Assembly (NCBI RefSeq): GCF_007644105.1
Contig: NZ_VFAC01000006.1
Location: 90,351 to 154,350 of the forward strand
DNA length: 64,000 nucleotides
Direction of reading: 5' to 3'
Origin: Elioraea rosea
GTDB taxonomy: Bacteria > Pseudomonadota > Alphaproteobacteria > Acetobacterales > Acetobacteraceae
Positions 54,670 through 63,480 of the stretch are shown one piece after another (position 1 is the stretch's first letter; each line of letters starts with the position of its first letter). The notes beneath the pieces are model-generated. The model worked only from the letters and a program-made list of their open reading frames with translations, was not told the origin of the DNA and ran no database searches. Both the position numbers and the translations under genes were made by a program.

Positions 54670-55528
54670 CGACTGCCCGCCTCCCTGCCCGCTTTGCTGT
54701 CGTGAAATCGCGTTTGCCCGGCTCGACACGCCTCCGCATCACACCTTGCCCTCGATGGCGAGAGCGGCCTCGCGCGCGGATGAACGCGCGTCGCTGCAGC
54801 GCCATGCCGAGGCGCGGCAGGCGGTTCGCGTAGCGGAGCCGCCAGAGATCGGCCGAGGTCAATGTCTTCGGCCCCTTCCCCGACCAGGAGGCCTCCCAGT
54901 GATGCACCGCGACCGTATCGGGCGTGACGCAGGAGGGGTCATAGGTGCCATCCCACGGGTAGGGATAGAACCAGCGGGTGGGAAAAAGGGTGAGCTCGGG
55001 GTGGCGCTGCAGCACGTCGCGCATCGGCTCGGGTGCGAGCCGCTCGCGCAGCACCGTCTGGGTCAGCAGGCCCGGCCCAGTGAAGGCGTCGTAATTCCAG
55101 GTGGGGACCATCGCGTGCTCAAGATAGTCGAGCACGCGCTCGATCAGCCTGTGGCCGGGTGGGGCGCCGATCACCGTGCCGTTCAGCCAGTCGAGGCTCG
55201 GCCCGGTCGTCTGGATGCCGAGGAAGGCGGGCTCGGTCAGGAGCGGGTCGAGCGGCTTGAGCAACTCCACGTCGGTGTCGAGATAGACACCGCCATGGCG
55301 AAGCAGGACCTGCATGCGCACGAAGTCGGAGACGACGTTGAACTTCCGCGCCACATAGGCCGAGCAGAGCCAGTTGGAGGAGAAGTCGATCGTCGCGTCG
55401 TTCCACTCCATGAACGTCCAGCCTGGCAGCATCCGCTTCCAGCCTTCGACGAAGGCGCGATGCGCCTTCGGCATGGGCCGCGGCCCGCACCAGACGTAGT
55501 GGATGATCTTTGGGATGATTGCGCTCAT
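54662..55528 (-). CDS. Glycosyltransferase with DXD sugar-binding domain (GT32-like)
   Basis: A 288-residue protein. It opens IIPKIIHYVWCGPRPMPKAH, has WNDATIDFS, VVSDFVRMQVLLRHGGVYLDTDVE with the D-x-D nucleotide-sugar motif, LTEPAFLGIQTT, and FYPYPWDGTYDPSC followed by AVHHWEASW. These are shared with capsular mannosyl/galactosyltransferases of the Gly_transf_sug group. It is a tandem paralogue of the next gene upstream and overlaps it by ATGA. The C-terminal 40 residues are strongly basic (MRRRVEPGKRDFTTAKRAGRR), which may give membrane contact. Confidence 0.88.
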   Translation of the reverse strand: MSAIIPKIIHYVWCGPRPMPKAHRAFVEGWKRMLPGWTFMEWNDATIDFSSNWLCSAYVARKFNVVSDFVRMQVLLRHGGVYLDTDVELLKPLDPLLTEPAFLGIQTTGPSLDWLNGTVIGAPPGHRLIERVLDYLEHAMVPTWNYDAFTGPGLLTQTVLRERLAPEPMRDVLQRHPELTLFPTRWFYPYPWDGTYDPSCVTPDTVAVHHWEASWSGKGPKTLTSADLWRLRYANRLPRLGMALQRRAFIRARGRSRHRGQGVMRRRVEPGKRDFTTAKRAGRRAVDG

Positions 55529-56286
55529 GCCGGCTCGCGCTGCCTTTCGACGAGCTTCCGCTGCATCGAGAAGAACGGATCGGGGCTGAAGCGCACGACG
55601 CGGCGCAGCACCTTCCACCAGAGCGGCGGGCTGCGCACCGCGCCCGTCCAGCTCTCCGCCCAGCGATGGACGGCGTAGGTGCGCGGCGTGATGCAGGAGG
55701 GGTCGTACTCCTCGTCCCAGCGATAGGGATAGAAGTAGTCGGTCGGCACCACCGTCACGTCGCCCACCTCCTGCGGCTCGTCGGCGTAGGAGGAGAGCCC
55801 GCGCTGGCGGAGGAGCGACGTCAGAAGCGACGGTCCTGTCTCGGAGCCGATGTTCTCCGTGCCGCGGAAGCGCGCGAGAAGGGATGCGCGCGCCTCGACG
55901 AGAAGCGGGTGGCCGGGTGCGGCGCCGATGACCGCGTTGCACACCCAGTCGCCCGACGGCACGACCGGCTCGCGAGACTGGAAGCCGACGACGCAGCCAT
56001 GCCGGCGCAATGGCTCGAAGCTGCGCACGGCGAAAACATCGGTATCGAGATAGAAGCCGCCCTCGCGGGCGAGCACGTCGAGCCGCACGAAATCGGCGAC
56101 GGTTGACCAGCGGCGAAGCGCATAGGCGCGGCGCAGGAAGGGCTCGGAGAAGTCGATCGTGTCCTCGTTCCAGCAGGCGATGCGGAACTCGGGCATGGCC
56201 GCGCGCCAGGAGGCGAGCGCGTCGATCAGCATCGGCGGCATGCGCCGGGGGCCGACCCAGATGTAGTGGAGCACGGCGGGGATCAT
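55525..56286 (-). CDS. Glycosyltransferase with DXD sugar-binding domain (GT32-like), tandem paralogue
   Basis: A 253-residue paralogue of its downstream neighbour. Shared features are VLHYIWVGPRRMPPM, CWNEDTIDFSEPF, VADFVRLDVLAREGGFYLDTDVF and FYPYRWDEEYDPSC with AVHRWAESW. It lacks the basic C-terminal extension. The start overlaps the stop of the upstream GT2 gene (ATGA). Tandem duplication followed by divergence of donor or acceptor specificity is the simplest history. Confidence 0.88.
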   Translation of the reverse strand: MIPAVLHYIWVGPRRMPPMLIDALASWRAAMPEFRIACWNEDTIDFSEPFLRRAYALRRWSTVADFVRLDVLAREGGFYLDTDVFAVRSFEPLRRHGCVVGFQSREPVVPSGDWVCNAVIGAAPGHPLLVEARASLLARFRGTENIGSETGPSLLTSLLRQRGLSSYADEPQEVGDVTVVPTDYFYPYRWDEEYDPSCITPRTYAVHRWAESWTGAVRSPPLWWKVLRRVVRFSPDPFFSMQRKLVERQREPA

Positions 56287-57266
56287 GCGCGCGATGCCAC
56301 TCCCGACAGCGCGGCGGGAAGGCCGCGCAGGAAGCCCAGCGAATAGGCGAGCCCGCAGCGCCGGCCGATGAAGCGGGGCGAATCCGGGCTCATCAGCGCA
56401 AGCGGCGCATGGGTGAGAACCTTCCAGAGATGGCCGAGGCTTTCGCGCAGCACCTTACCGCGCCCCTCGAAGGCCTGGCCGAGCATCGCCTCGGTCGCCC
56501 CCTGCCCGGCCATGCGGCGCAGCAGCCAGCGGGGGGAGAGGCGCGGGGCCTGGATGGTGTGCAGGGCGCGCATGCGGTCGTCGTACCAGATGCCGTGGCC
56601 GGACGCCTCGACGCGCCGCGCCGCATAGGCCTCCTCGCCGGAGAGAAGCGTCGAGCCCGTCCGCGAGGGCCAGTCGGGGAAGCCGCCGGCCGCGCGAAGC
56701 GGGGCGACGGCGAAGGCGAGGTTGGCAGCGATCGGCCAGACACGGCCGGGAAGCGGGTCATGCCCCACCCTGCCCCGGCCGGCGACCGGCTGGACAGACA
56801 GCATCCCCATCAGCGCGGGCGGCCACCAGGCGGGAAGCGGCACCTCGTAGTCCGGGTCGATCCGCCCGGCGATCACGGCGGTGCCGGAAGGGGCATCGGC
56901 GATCGCGGCGGCAAGGCCGATCAGCCAGCCCGCCTCCGGCACGGCGTCGTCGTCGAGGAAGGCGAGCCACTCGGTGGACGTCTCGGCAAGCGCGACGTTG
57001 CGGGCGTAGGAGATGCCCTCGCGCGCGCAGGCGACGTAGCGGGCGCCCGGAAACGGGGCGATCAGAGCATGCAGCCGCTCGGCCGAGGCGCCGGAGACGT
57101 CGTTGTCGACGACGAGAAGGCGCCAGGGCGGAGTGCCGTCGGAGAGGGTCTTAAGCGCGCCGAGGCAGCGGGCGACGTAGTGCAGGCGCGCGCGCGTGCA
57201 CACCGCCACGGTAACGGCGGCTCCTTCGTCGCTTTGGGCGGCGCTCGGCGTGTCGTCCAGTGTCAT
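56283..57266 (-). CDS. Glycosyltransferase family 2, paralogue of the plus-strand GT2 at 49316
   Basis: A 327-residue GT-A protein. Motifs are VTVAVCTRARLHYVARCLGAL, LLVVDNDVSGASAERLHAL, REGISYARNVALAETSTEWLAFLDDDAVPEAGW, PLPAWWP, and LLSGEEAYAARRVEASGHG. The last segment, the DDDAVPE block and the overall layout match the GT2 starting at 49316. It is the first gene of the six-gene minus-strand operon that ends with the flippase. A 240-nt gap separates it from the divergent unknown gene. Confidence 0.89.
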   Translation of the reverse strand: MTLDDTPSAAQSDEGAAVTVAVCTRARLHYVARCLGALKTLSDGTPPWRLLVVDNDVSGASAERLHALIAPFPGARYVACAREGISYARNVALAETSTEWLAFLDDDAVPEAGWLIGLAAAIADAPSGTAVIAGRIDPDYEVPLPAWWPPALMGMLSVQPVAGRGRVGHDPLPGRVWPIAANLAFAVAPLRAAGGFPDWPSRTGSTLLSGEEAYAARRVEASGHGIWYDDRMRALHTIQAPRLSPRWLLRRMAGQGATEAMLGQAFEGRGKVLRESLGHLWKVLTHAPLALMSPDSPRFIGRRCGLAYSLGFLRGLPAALSGVASRA

Positions 57267-57505
57267 CAGCCTTCCGGTCGGCGCCGCCCCGGGGGCGGCA
57301 TGGGCGAGAGAGCTGCACCGCCAGGGTCACGGATCGGACAAGCCGGCCTGGAAGCTGGAGGCGGTGCGCTTCCGCGGGCGTCTATAACGCACTTCCGCCG
57401 CGCTGCACCATGGTGGCCAGGCGCGAGGCAGCCAGACGCCCAGGCGGCAGGCGTGCGCCTGCGGGCGTTGACGCCCCGTTCACGCTTCGGCGCAATTGTC
57501 CGGCC

Positions 57506-57949
57506 ATGCCCGAGGCTCCCGTCCCTCGTCCCCCGCCGCCGGAGCCTGACCCGCTGTTCATCGCGCGGTTCAGGGCACGGATCGACCCGGACGTGGGCGA
57601 GACCTTCACGCAGGAGCAGCTCTCGGCCATCCACACCGCGTTCGCGCTGCGCACCCTCCCCCGCCACAGCCTCGATTTCCGCCGCTCGATCCCACTTCCC
57701 TGGGGCCGCTTCTACCTCGCCATCGTCGCGGGGCCGGAGAAGCGCGGCGAGGCCCGCCGCGCGGCGGACCGCGCGATGACCGGAGCACGGGTGGTGGCCG
57801 ACGCCGCGCTGATCCTCGGCACCGTGCTGGTGCTCGCGGTGATCGTCGCGGGCTTCCTCTATCTCGGGAAGATGACGGTCGGCCTCGATCTCGTGCCCGG
57901 CATCGACATGCTGCCCGACAGGGAACTGCGTCAGATCCTGCTGCGCTGA
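57506..57949 (+). CDS. Unknown single-span membrane protein
   Basis: I do not recognise this 147-residue protein. From the ATG at 57506 it has a Pro-rich start (MPEAPVPRPPPPEPDPLFIA), then RARIDPDVGETFTQEQLSAI, HSLDFRRSIPLPWGRFYLAIVAG, a membrane helix near residues 97-118 (DAALILGTVLVLAVIVAGFL) and a short tail. An upstream ATG at 57410 is possible, and neither start has a good ribosome site. It is the only plus-strand gene in this part of the locus, and its 3' end overlaps that of the convergent polytopic protein by 19 nt. Confidence 0.6.
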   Translation: MPEAPVPRPPPPEPDPLFIARFRARIDPDVGETFTQEQLSAIHTAFALRTLPRHSLDFRRSIPLPWGRFYLAIVAGPEKRGEARRAADRAMTGARVVADAALILGTVLVLAVIVAGFLYLGKMTVGLDLVPGIDMLPDRELRQILLR

Positions 57950-59316
57950 TCTTCGCGCGGCAGCATCCCGAGCGCGCAGGCGAGAACGGCGAAGGGCAGC
58001 AGCCAGGCGAGCCGCGCCGTGTAGCGGTCATGCACCGCGGAAAGCCCGCCAGCGAGCACGGCGTTGCCGAACAGCGCGGCGAAGATCGCGAGCACGAGCA
58101 CCACGCCAGGCCGCTCCCCCCGCCAGGCGAAGAGGAACAGCGCGATCACCGCAAGCGGCACGGAGCCCTGGATGATCACTTCATGGAGGTCCCTGAGCGG
58201 CGGCAGGAGACCGAGCGTGCCGGTCGCCTGGCGCGCGGCGAGGAAGGCCTCGCGGTCGCCAGGCAGGTAGGCCTCGATCACCGGCTGCGGCCCGGGTGTG
58301 CCGACCCAGGGCGCGAAGTCCATCGCCGGGCCGGTCTTGAAGCTCTTGAGCTGCGCGATCGCGTTGTCGACGAAGCGGCCGAACTGCCACGCGCCGTGCC
58401 TGCGCAGCGTCTCGGCGACGATGTCGGCCGCCTCGGGGGCGAAGTCGCGCGGGTGGCCCATCCTGTAGAACGGGCTATCGGGCTGCCACAGGAAATGGTC
58501 CGACGAGGGGAACTGGCGCGAGGCGGGCGGCAGGTCGGCGAGGTGGGCGCAGAGCCGCCACGCCTTCTCCGGGCAGGCCTCGACCAGCGTTGCCGCGCCC
58601 GGGCCGTCATAGATCACGCGCGCGAGCAGGAAGTTCGCCCCGAAGGGCGAGAGGGAGAACTTCCCGTGCCCGACGAGGTTGACGAACATCAGGCCGGCGA
58701 TTGCGAGCACGAGCGGGGCAAGCACCATCAACACGCCCGCGACGCCGAAACCGCGCCGAACCGAGAGGAGCCAGCGGCTCGCGAGCAGGACGATGACGAG
58801 CCCGCCCGCGAGCGGCACGTGCGACTGGTGCAGAGCGATCGCACCCGCGCCGAGCAGAACGAGATAGGCCTTCTCAAGCCGCCCGAGCCTCTCCGGCACG
58901 GCGGCGAGAAGCCAGAGCGTCAGGACGACGACGCTTGTGAAGACGTCCGGAATGATCCAGGAGACGAACCATGGCAGCGCCGTGCCGATGGCAAGCGCGG
59001 CGATGGTGACCCCGAAACGGAGCGGCCCTCCCGCGCCGAGCGTGCGCAGGACGAGCCAGACGAGATGGGCGACGACCGCGCCCTGCACGAACGGAACGGT
59101 CCAGAGCGTCACGCCCCAGTGCAGGCCGTAGAGCAGGAACGAGTAGAACACCGGCCTGTCCCAGCCGAGATAGCGCTGCAGCGCCTGGCCGAGATACGTG
59201 CCGGTATCGGCGAAGACGAGAGGATAGCCGTTGTAGAGCGCGACCCAGGCCAGCGCGACGGCAGCGAGCGCGATCGAGGCTGCGGCGATCAGCGGCGAGG
59301 CGCGCCGCTCAACCAT
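57931..59316 (-). CDS. Polytopic membrane protein, possible polymerase or GT-C glycosyltransferase
   Basis: A 461-residue integral membrane protein not assignable with confidence. It has about nine to eleven helices. The first periplasmic segment, YNGYPLVFADTGTYLGQALQR, followed by GWDRPVFYSFLLYGLHWGV, recalls GT-C enzymes that place an acidic residue in the first loop. A large central hydrophilic region of about 150 residues (about 240-390) then separates the last helices. The locus has no other candidate Wzy polymerase, and a large periplasmic loop is a Wzy trait, so polymerase is an attractive guess. It overlaps galE by 8 nt. Confidence 0.7.
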   Translation of the reverse strand: MVERRASPLIAAASIALAAVALAWVALYNGYPLVFADTGTYLGQALQRYLGWDRPVFYSFLLYGLHWGVTLWTVPFVQGAVVAHLVWLVLRTLGAGGPLRFGVTIAALAIGTALPWFVSWIIPDVFTSVVVLTLWLLAAVPERLGRLEKAYLVLLGAGAIALHQSHVPLAGGLVIVLLASRWLLSVRRGFGVAGVLMVLAPLVLAIAGLMFVNLVGHGKFSLSPFGANFLLARVIYDGPGAATLVEACPEKAWRLCAHLADLPPASRQFPSSDHFLWQPDSPFYRMGHPRDFAPEAADIVAETLRRHGAWQFGRFVDNAIAQLKSFKTGPAMDFAPWVGTPGPQPVIEAYLPGDREAFLAARQATGTLGLLPPLRDLHEVIIQGSVPLAVIALFLFAWRGERPGVVLVLAIFAALFGNAVLAGGLSAVHDRYTARLAWLLPFAVLACALGMLPREDQRSRI

Positions 59317-60295
59317 AGCCCTTCGGGTGCGCCTGCCGCCAGGCCCAGGCATGGCCGACGATCGTTGCAAGATCGGCGTAGCGGGGACGCCAGCCGAGCT
59401 CGTCGGTGATGCGGCGTGATGCCGCGACGAGCACCGCAGGGTCGCCTTCCCGCCTCTTCCCGATCGTGTATGGCACCTTGAGCCCCGTCACCTGCTCCGA
59501 CGCGGCGATCACCTCGCGCACCGAATGCCCCTTCCCCGTGCCGAGATTGTACCTGACGCTGCGCGAACGCAACGGCTCGAGCACCGCGAGATGCGCGGCG
59601 GCGAGATCGGCGACGTGGATGTAGTCGCGGATGCAGGTGCCATCCGGTGTGGGATAGTCGTCGCCGAAGACGGTCAGCGGGTCGCGTCGCCCCGCCGCGG
59701 CGTCGAGGACGATCGGGATCAGGTGCGTCTCGGGGCGATGGTCCTCGCCGGCCTCGCCTTCGGGATCAGCGCCGGCGGCGTTGAAGTAGCGCAGGCACGC
59801 CCCGCGCACGCCGTGGATCCGGTCGGCCCAGTACAGCAGCCGCTCGAGCATCGCCTTGCTCTCGCCGTAGGGCGAGCCGGGGATCACCGCCTCGTCCTCG
59901 TCGATCGGCATGCGCTCGGGCTCGGCGAAGAGATTGGCGGTGGAGGAGATGACAACCCTGTTCACCCCATGGGTGACGCAGGCCTGCACGAGCGTCGCTG
60001 CGCCGGCGAAGTTCTCGGCCATGTAGCGCACCGGCTCGCGCATCGATTCGCCGACGAGCGTGAGGGAGGCGAAGTGGAACACCGCCTCGTAGGGACCGTC
60101 TGCGAAGGCACGCTCGACCGTCCCTGCGTCGGCGACGGAACCGCGCAGGAGCCGTGCGCCCTCCGGCACTGCCGCCTCGTGGCCGGTGGTGAGGTCATCG
60201 AGTACCGTCACGGAGGCGCCTGCGCGAAGCAGCGCAAGCACGAGATGACTGCCGACGAAGCCGGCGCCGCCGGTCACCAGGTAACGCCCGGACAT
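59309..60295 (-). CDS. galE: UDP-glucose 4-epimerase
   Basis: GalE interconverts UDP-glucose and UDP-galactose and supplies galactose for the polymer. The 328-residue extended-SDR protein has the NAD motif VTGGAGFVGSHLVLAL, LDDLTTGHEAAV, HFASLTLVGESMREP, the Ser in VISSTANLFAEP, the catalytic pair in SPYGESKAMLE (Y-x-x-x-K), LRYFNAAGADPEGEAGEDH and GDDYPTPDGTCIRDYIHV, all diagnostic of GalE. It lies 11 nt after wzc and overlaps the polytopic protein gene. Confidence 0.95.
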   Translation of the reverse strand: MSGRYLVTGGAGFVGSHLVLALLRAGASVTVLDDLTTGHEAAVPEGARLLRGSVADAGTVERAFADGPYEAVFHFASLTLVGESMREPVRYMAENFAGAATLVQACVTHGVNRVVISSTANLFAEPERMPIDEDEAVIPGSPYGESKAMLERLLYWADRIHGVRGACLRYFNAAGADPEGEAGEDHRPETHLIPIVLDAAAGRRDPLTVFGDDYPTPDGTCIRDYIHVADLAAAHLAVLEPLRSRSVRYNLGTGKGHSVREVIAASEQVTGLKVPYTIGKRREGDPAVLVAASRRITDELGWRPRYADLATIVGHAWAWRQAHPKGYG

Positions 60296-60306
60296 GCGAG
60301 GAACCC

Positions 60307-62583
60307 CTATTCGCGGAAGTAGCCGCCGTAGCGCGGATGATAGACCTCGGCGTCGGAGTAGCCGGAGCGGGAATGCGCCTTCGCATCGACGCGCGTCATC
60401 ACGGCGCCGACCACGCGGGCCTTGGCGTCCTCGAGCATGTCGAGGGTCGAGCGGACGATGCTTTGCGGCGTGTCTCGCCAGCGCACGCAGAGCACGGTCG
60501 CATCGGCGAGGCGGGCGATGATCCGGGCATCGGCCATGGCGAGGGTCGGCGGCGCGTCGAGCACGATCAGGTCGTACTCGCGTCGGAGCTGGTCGAGCAG
60601 CGCGCCCATCGCATCGGCCATGAAGAGGCCCGAGCTGTTCGTCTCCGCCGCGCCCGCGGGGATGAAGTCCATAGGCGTCAGCGCGTCGCGCCGCTTCACC
60701 GCGGGCAGAGGGGCATGGCCGAGAAGGTAGTCTGCAACGCCCTGGCTTCCCTCCGTCTTGAGGATTCGGTCGAAAGAGGGCTGGCGGATGTCGCAGTCGA
60801 TCACCACCACCTTCTCGCCGTTCAGCGCCGCGGTGCGGCCGAGCGTGATCGCCGTGGTCGTCTTGCCCTCGTCCGGCCTGGCGGCGGTGATGACGATGCA
60901 TTTCGGCGGCGTCGCGCCCAACCACAGCGCGGCGCGCAGGCTTCGCAGCGATTCGGAGAAGGCGGAGACGGGCTTGCGCACCACGTAGTCCTCGACCTTC
61001 GTGCGCCCGAGCCCGCGCTTGACCGACGGGATCAGCGCGAAGCAGGGCAGGCCGAGAACGGAGCGGATCTCGTCGCCGGAACGGAACGTGCTGTCGGCAA
61101 TCTCGAGAAGCCAGACGATCAACGCGCCGAACATCAACCCGAGCACGATCGAGGCGGCGAGGATCATGTTCCGCCTCGGCCAGGAGGGCGTGCCGGGCAG
61201 CGTGGCGGGCGAGAGCACGCGGGCATCGGGCTTCTCGATCGCCGTCTGCTGCACCGTCTGCTGCGTACGCGCGAGCACCGACTGGAGCAGGCTGCGCGCC
61301 GCTTCCGCCTCGCGCTCGATGGCGCGGACCTGGATCTCCGATTCGCCCGCCTGAACGAGCTGCGCCTGGGTGCGCGCGAGCGATTCCTGCAGGCTCTGGA
61401 TGCGCAGGCGGGTGGCGCGCACCTCGGCCTCGAGCGCGCCGGTCACGCGGTTGATCTCGACGCCGATTGAGCCGAGGATTCCGGTCAGCTCAGCCTGCTT
61501 GCGCTGCACGTCGGGGTGGCGGTCGCCCAACTGGTTGCGGAGCTGGGCGAGCTCCGCGCGGGCGATGGATTCGCGCTGCCGCATGCCCGAGACGGTCGAC
61601 GCGCCGAGCACGGTCGTGAGCGCCTCGAGGTCGGCCGGTCCGCGCGCCGTCCTCGCCTGGGCGAGCCGCCCTTCCTGGGCCGCGAGGTCCGCCTGGGCGG
61701 CGAGAAGGTCCGACTGCAAGCGCGAGACCTGCTCGTTCAGGAGGTTCGAGCTCGCGCCTCGCACAAGGCCTGCCTGCGCGCGCGTCCGCTCGACGCGCTC
61801 CTCCGCGTCGAGCACCTCCTCGCGAAGCTGCGCGACCCGCTGCTCGAGCCAGGTGTTCGCCCGCCGCACCGCGTCGAATTTCTGCTCGAGCTGGTCGTTG
61901 ATGTAGAGCTCGGCGAGCAGGTTCGCCCCGGCCTGGGCCACCTGTGGACTCTGCGAGGTGAAGCTTATGTTGATCACGCGCGAGTTAGCCACGACGGAGG
62001 CCGAGATGCGGTCGAGCGTCGAGAGGATGACGCCGTTGCGCACGTCCTCCGGCCGCGGCGTGCCGCGCCGCGGCGGCGCGAGCGAGGCGGCAAGCTCGGC
62101 CGAGACGAGGCCTGCGATGGCAGAGGCCTGCGTCTGCACCCAGCGCCGCGCCTTGGCCATGTTGGACGGCTCGGCGGTGGACCAGTTGAACTCCGGCCGG
62201 CGGGCCAGATCGAGCCGGTCTGCCACGCGCTCGGCCATCGGCAGGGACTTGATGATCTCGAGCTGGCTCTGCAGGACGACGGAGGTGGTGCCGCCCTCGT
62301 CCCGCAGGATCGACTGCATCTCGCGGATCTGGAATTCCTGGGCCTCGTAGATGACGGTGGCCGTGCCGGTGTAGCGGGGGGTGAGCTGGCCGAGCGCGAC
62401 AAGGGCGATGACGGGGAAGATGATGACGGAAAGGATCATCCCCCACTTCCGCCGCTTCAGCACCGCAAGCAGCGCCGCGGGGCTGAGCCCGCCGACGGGC
62501 TCGATCTGCTGCGTGTAGCCGAAGGCGCCGGGGGGGCGGCGCGCCTGGCCTTCTGGCAGCGTCTCGGACGGCTGGTTCAGCAT
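60307..62583 (-). CDS. Polysaccharide co-polymerase/tyrosine autokinase (Wzc/ExoP-type)
   Basis: A 758-residue inner-membrane protein controlling chain length and export of the polymer. The ATG has GGAGAG upstream. It has a Wzz domain with the first helix near residues 48-68 (WGMILSVIIFPVIALVAL), a long periplasmic coiled coil (about 220-460), a GNVR-type stretch ending at the second helix (NMILAASIVLGLMFGALIVW), then a BY-kinase domain with Walker A TAARPDEGKTTTAITLGR near 562-579, Walker A' VVVIDCDIRQPSF and Walker B LIVLDAPPTLAMAD. The tail has tyrosines near 742, 748, 752 and 755, the usual autophosphorylation cluster. It is divergent from wza. Confidence 0.94.
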   Translation of the reverse strand: MLNQPSETLPEGQARRPPGAFGYTQQIEPVGGLSPAALLAVLKRRKWGMILSVIIFPVIALVALGQLTPRYTGTATVIYEAQEFQIREMQSILRDEGGTTSVVLQSQLEIIKSLPMAERVADRLDLARRPEFNWSTAEPSNMAKARRWVQTQASAIAGLVSAELAASLAPPRRGTPRPEDVRNGVILSTLDRISASVVANSRVINISFTSQSPQVAQAGANLLAELYINDQLEQKFDAVRRANTWLEQRVAQLREEVLDAEERVERTRAQAGLVRGASSNLLNEQVSRLQSDLLAAQADLAAQEGRLAQARTARGPADLEALTTVLGASTVSGMRQRESIARAELAQLRNQLGDRHPDVQRKQAELTGILGSIGVEINRVTGALEAEVRATRLRIQSLQESLARTQAQLVQAGESEIQVRAIEREAEAARSLLQSVLARTQQTVQQTAIEKPDARVLSPATLPGTPSWPRRNMILAASIVLGLMFGALIVWLLEIADSTFRSGDEIRSVLGLPCFALIPSVKRGLGRTKVEDYVVRKPVSAFSESLRSLRAALWLGATPPKCIVITAARPDEGKTTTAITLGRTAALNGEKVVVIDCDIRQPSFDRILKTEGSQGVADYLLGHAPLPAVKRRDALTPMDFIPAGAAETNSSGLFMADAMGALLDQLRREYDLIVLDAPPTLAMADARIIARLADATVLCVRWRDTPQSIVRSTLDMLEDAKARVVGAVMTRVDAKAHSRSGYSDAEVYHPRYGGYFRE

Positions 62584-62907
62584 CTGCGGCTCTCCGGCCT
62601 CACTTCGCGCGTCTGCCCCGACGGTGGGCCGGGGCACCTTGCCGGCGGCGCGGAGAGGCGCGGTCCGACATGGGTATGCGGCACCGTTTCGCGGGCAACG
62701 GCTGCGCACGATGGGCTGCGGTGCCTTACCGTAGAGTGAAGCGGCGCGTCAATCGGCGCGCCGGAACCGTGTGCCCCTCCGACCATGCATGGCGATAGGC
62801 CATTGTTTTCAGGCTTTTCAGCGGCAGGATCGCAAGGCAATGTTCGCCCGACCCGCGGCGCGGCGCGTCCTGCGCCCTGCGCCCGGGCCGATCGAGGGGA
62901 CGCATCG
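62584..62907. other. Divergent intergenic region between wzc- and wza-type genes
   Basis: About 320 nt without a supportable gene; it should hold the promoters of both export genes. A TTGACG-like element faces wzc, but I find no matching -10, so I do not call a promoter. An in-frame ATG at 62785 extends the wza frame but precedes sequence without coding character. Confidence 0.5.
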
Positions 62908-63477
62908 ATGGTCATCGCCCGCCTGAAAGGACTGCTCGCCGCCGCCGCGCTGCTCGCCATCGCGGCCTGCTCGAGCCCGGGCGCGGACCTGCCCCCCCTG
63001 CCCGAGGGAACGGCCTCCGAATACCGCCTCGACACGGGCGACCAGGTGCGGATGACCGTGTTCGGTGACCCCCGGCTGTCCGGCGAGTTCCGGGTGAACG
63101 ATGCCGGCAACATCGCCGTGCCGCTCGCCGGCAGCGTCAAGGCCGTGGGTCTGACGAGCAGCGAGCTCGAGCGCTCCGTCGCCGAGACGCTGCGCAGGAA
63201 CAATCTCGTGAGACAGCCGGAGGTTGCGGTCGAGATCACCTCCTACCGGCCGGTGTTCATCCTCGGCGAGGTACGCTCCCCCGGCCAGCTTGCCTACCAG
63301 CCAGGCATGACAGTGCTCACCCTCGTGGCGCGGGCGGGCGGGTTCACCTACCGCGCCCAGGAGGAGTATGTCGGCATCACCCGGATCGAGGACGGCGTCG
63401 CGCGCGAAGGCAAGGCGACGCGGCAGACCATCATCGAGCCGGGCGACGTCGTTCAGGTGTTCGAGCGCCGCTTCTGA
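62908..63477 (+). CDS. Polysaccharide export lipoprotein (Wza/GumB/ExoF-type)
   Basis: A 189-residue outer-membrane or periplasmic export protein. The ATG at 62908 has GAGGGGA 7 nt upstream. A lipoprotein signal ends in the lipobox LLAIAACSS, so Cys21 is the probable lipidation site. The Poly_export domain has YRLDTGDQVRMTVFGDPRLSGEF and AGNIAVPLAGSVKAVG, followed by a single SLBB repeat (VFILGEVRSPGQLAYQPGMTVL). It is shorter than E. coli Wza, with one SLBB domain, as in many alphaproteobacteria. It acts with the divergently encoded Wzc-type protein. Confidence 0.93.
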   Translation: MVIARLKGLLAAAALLAIAACSSPGADLPPLPEGTASEYRLDTGDQVRMTVFGDPRLSGEFRVNDAGNIAVPLAGSVKAVGLTSSELERSVAETLRRNNLVRQPEVAVEITSYRPVFILGEVRSPGQLAYQPGMTVLTLVARAGGFTYRAQEEYVGITRIEDGVAREGKATRQTIIEPGDVVQVFERRF

Positions 63478-63480
63478 GGC

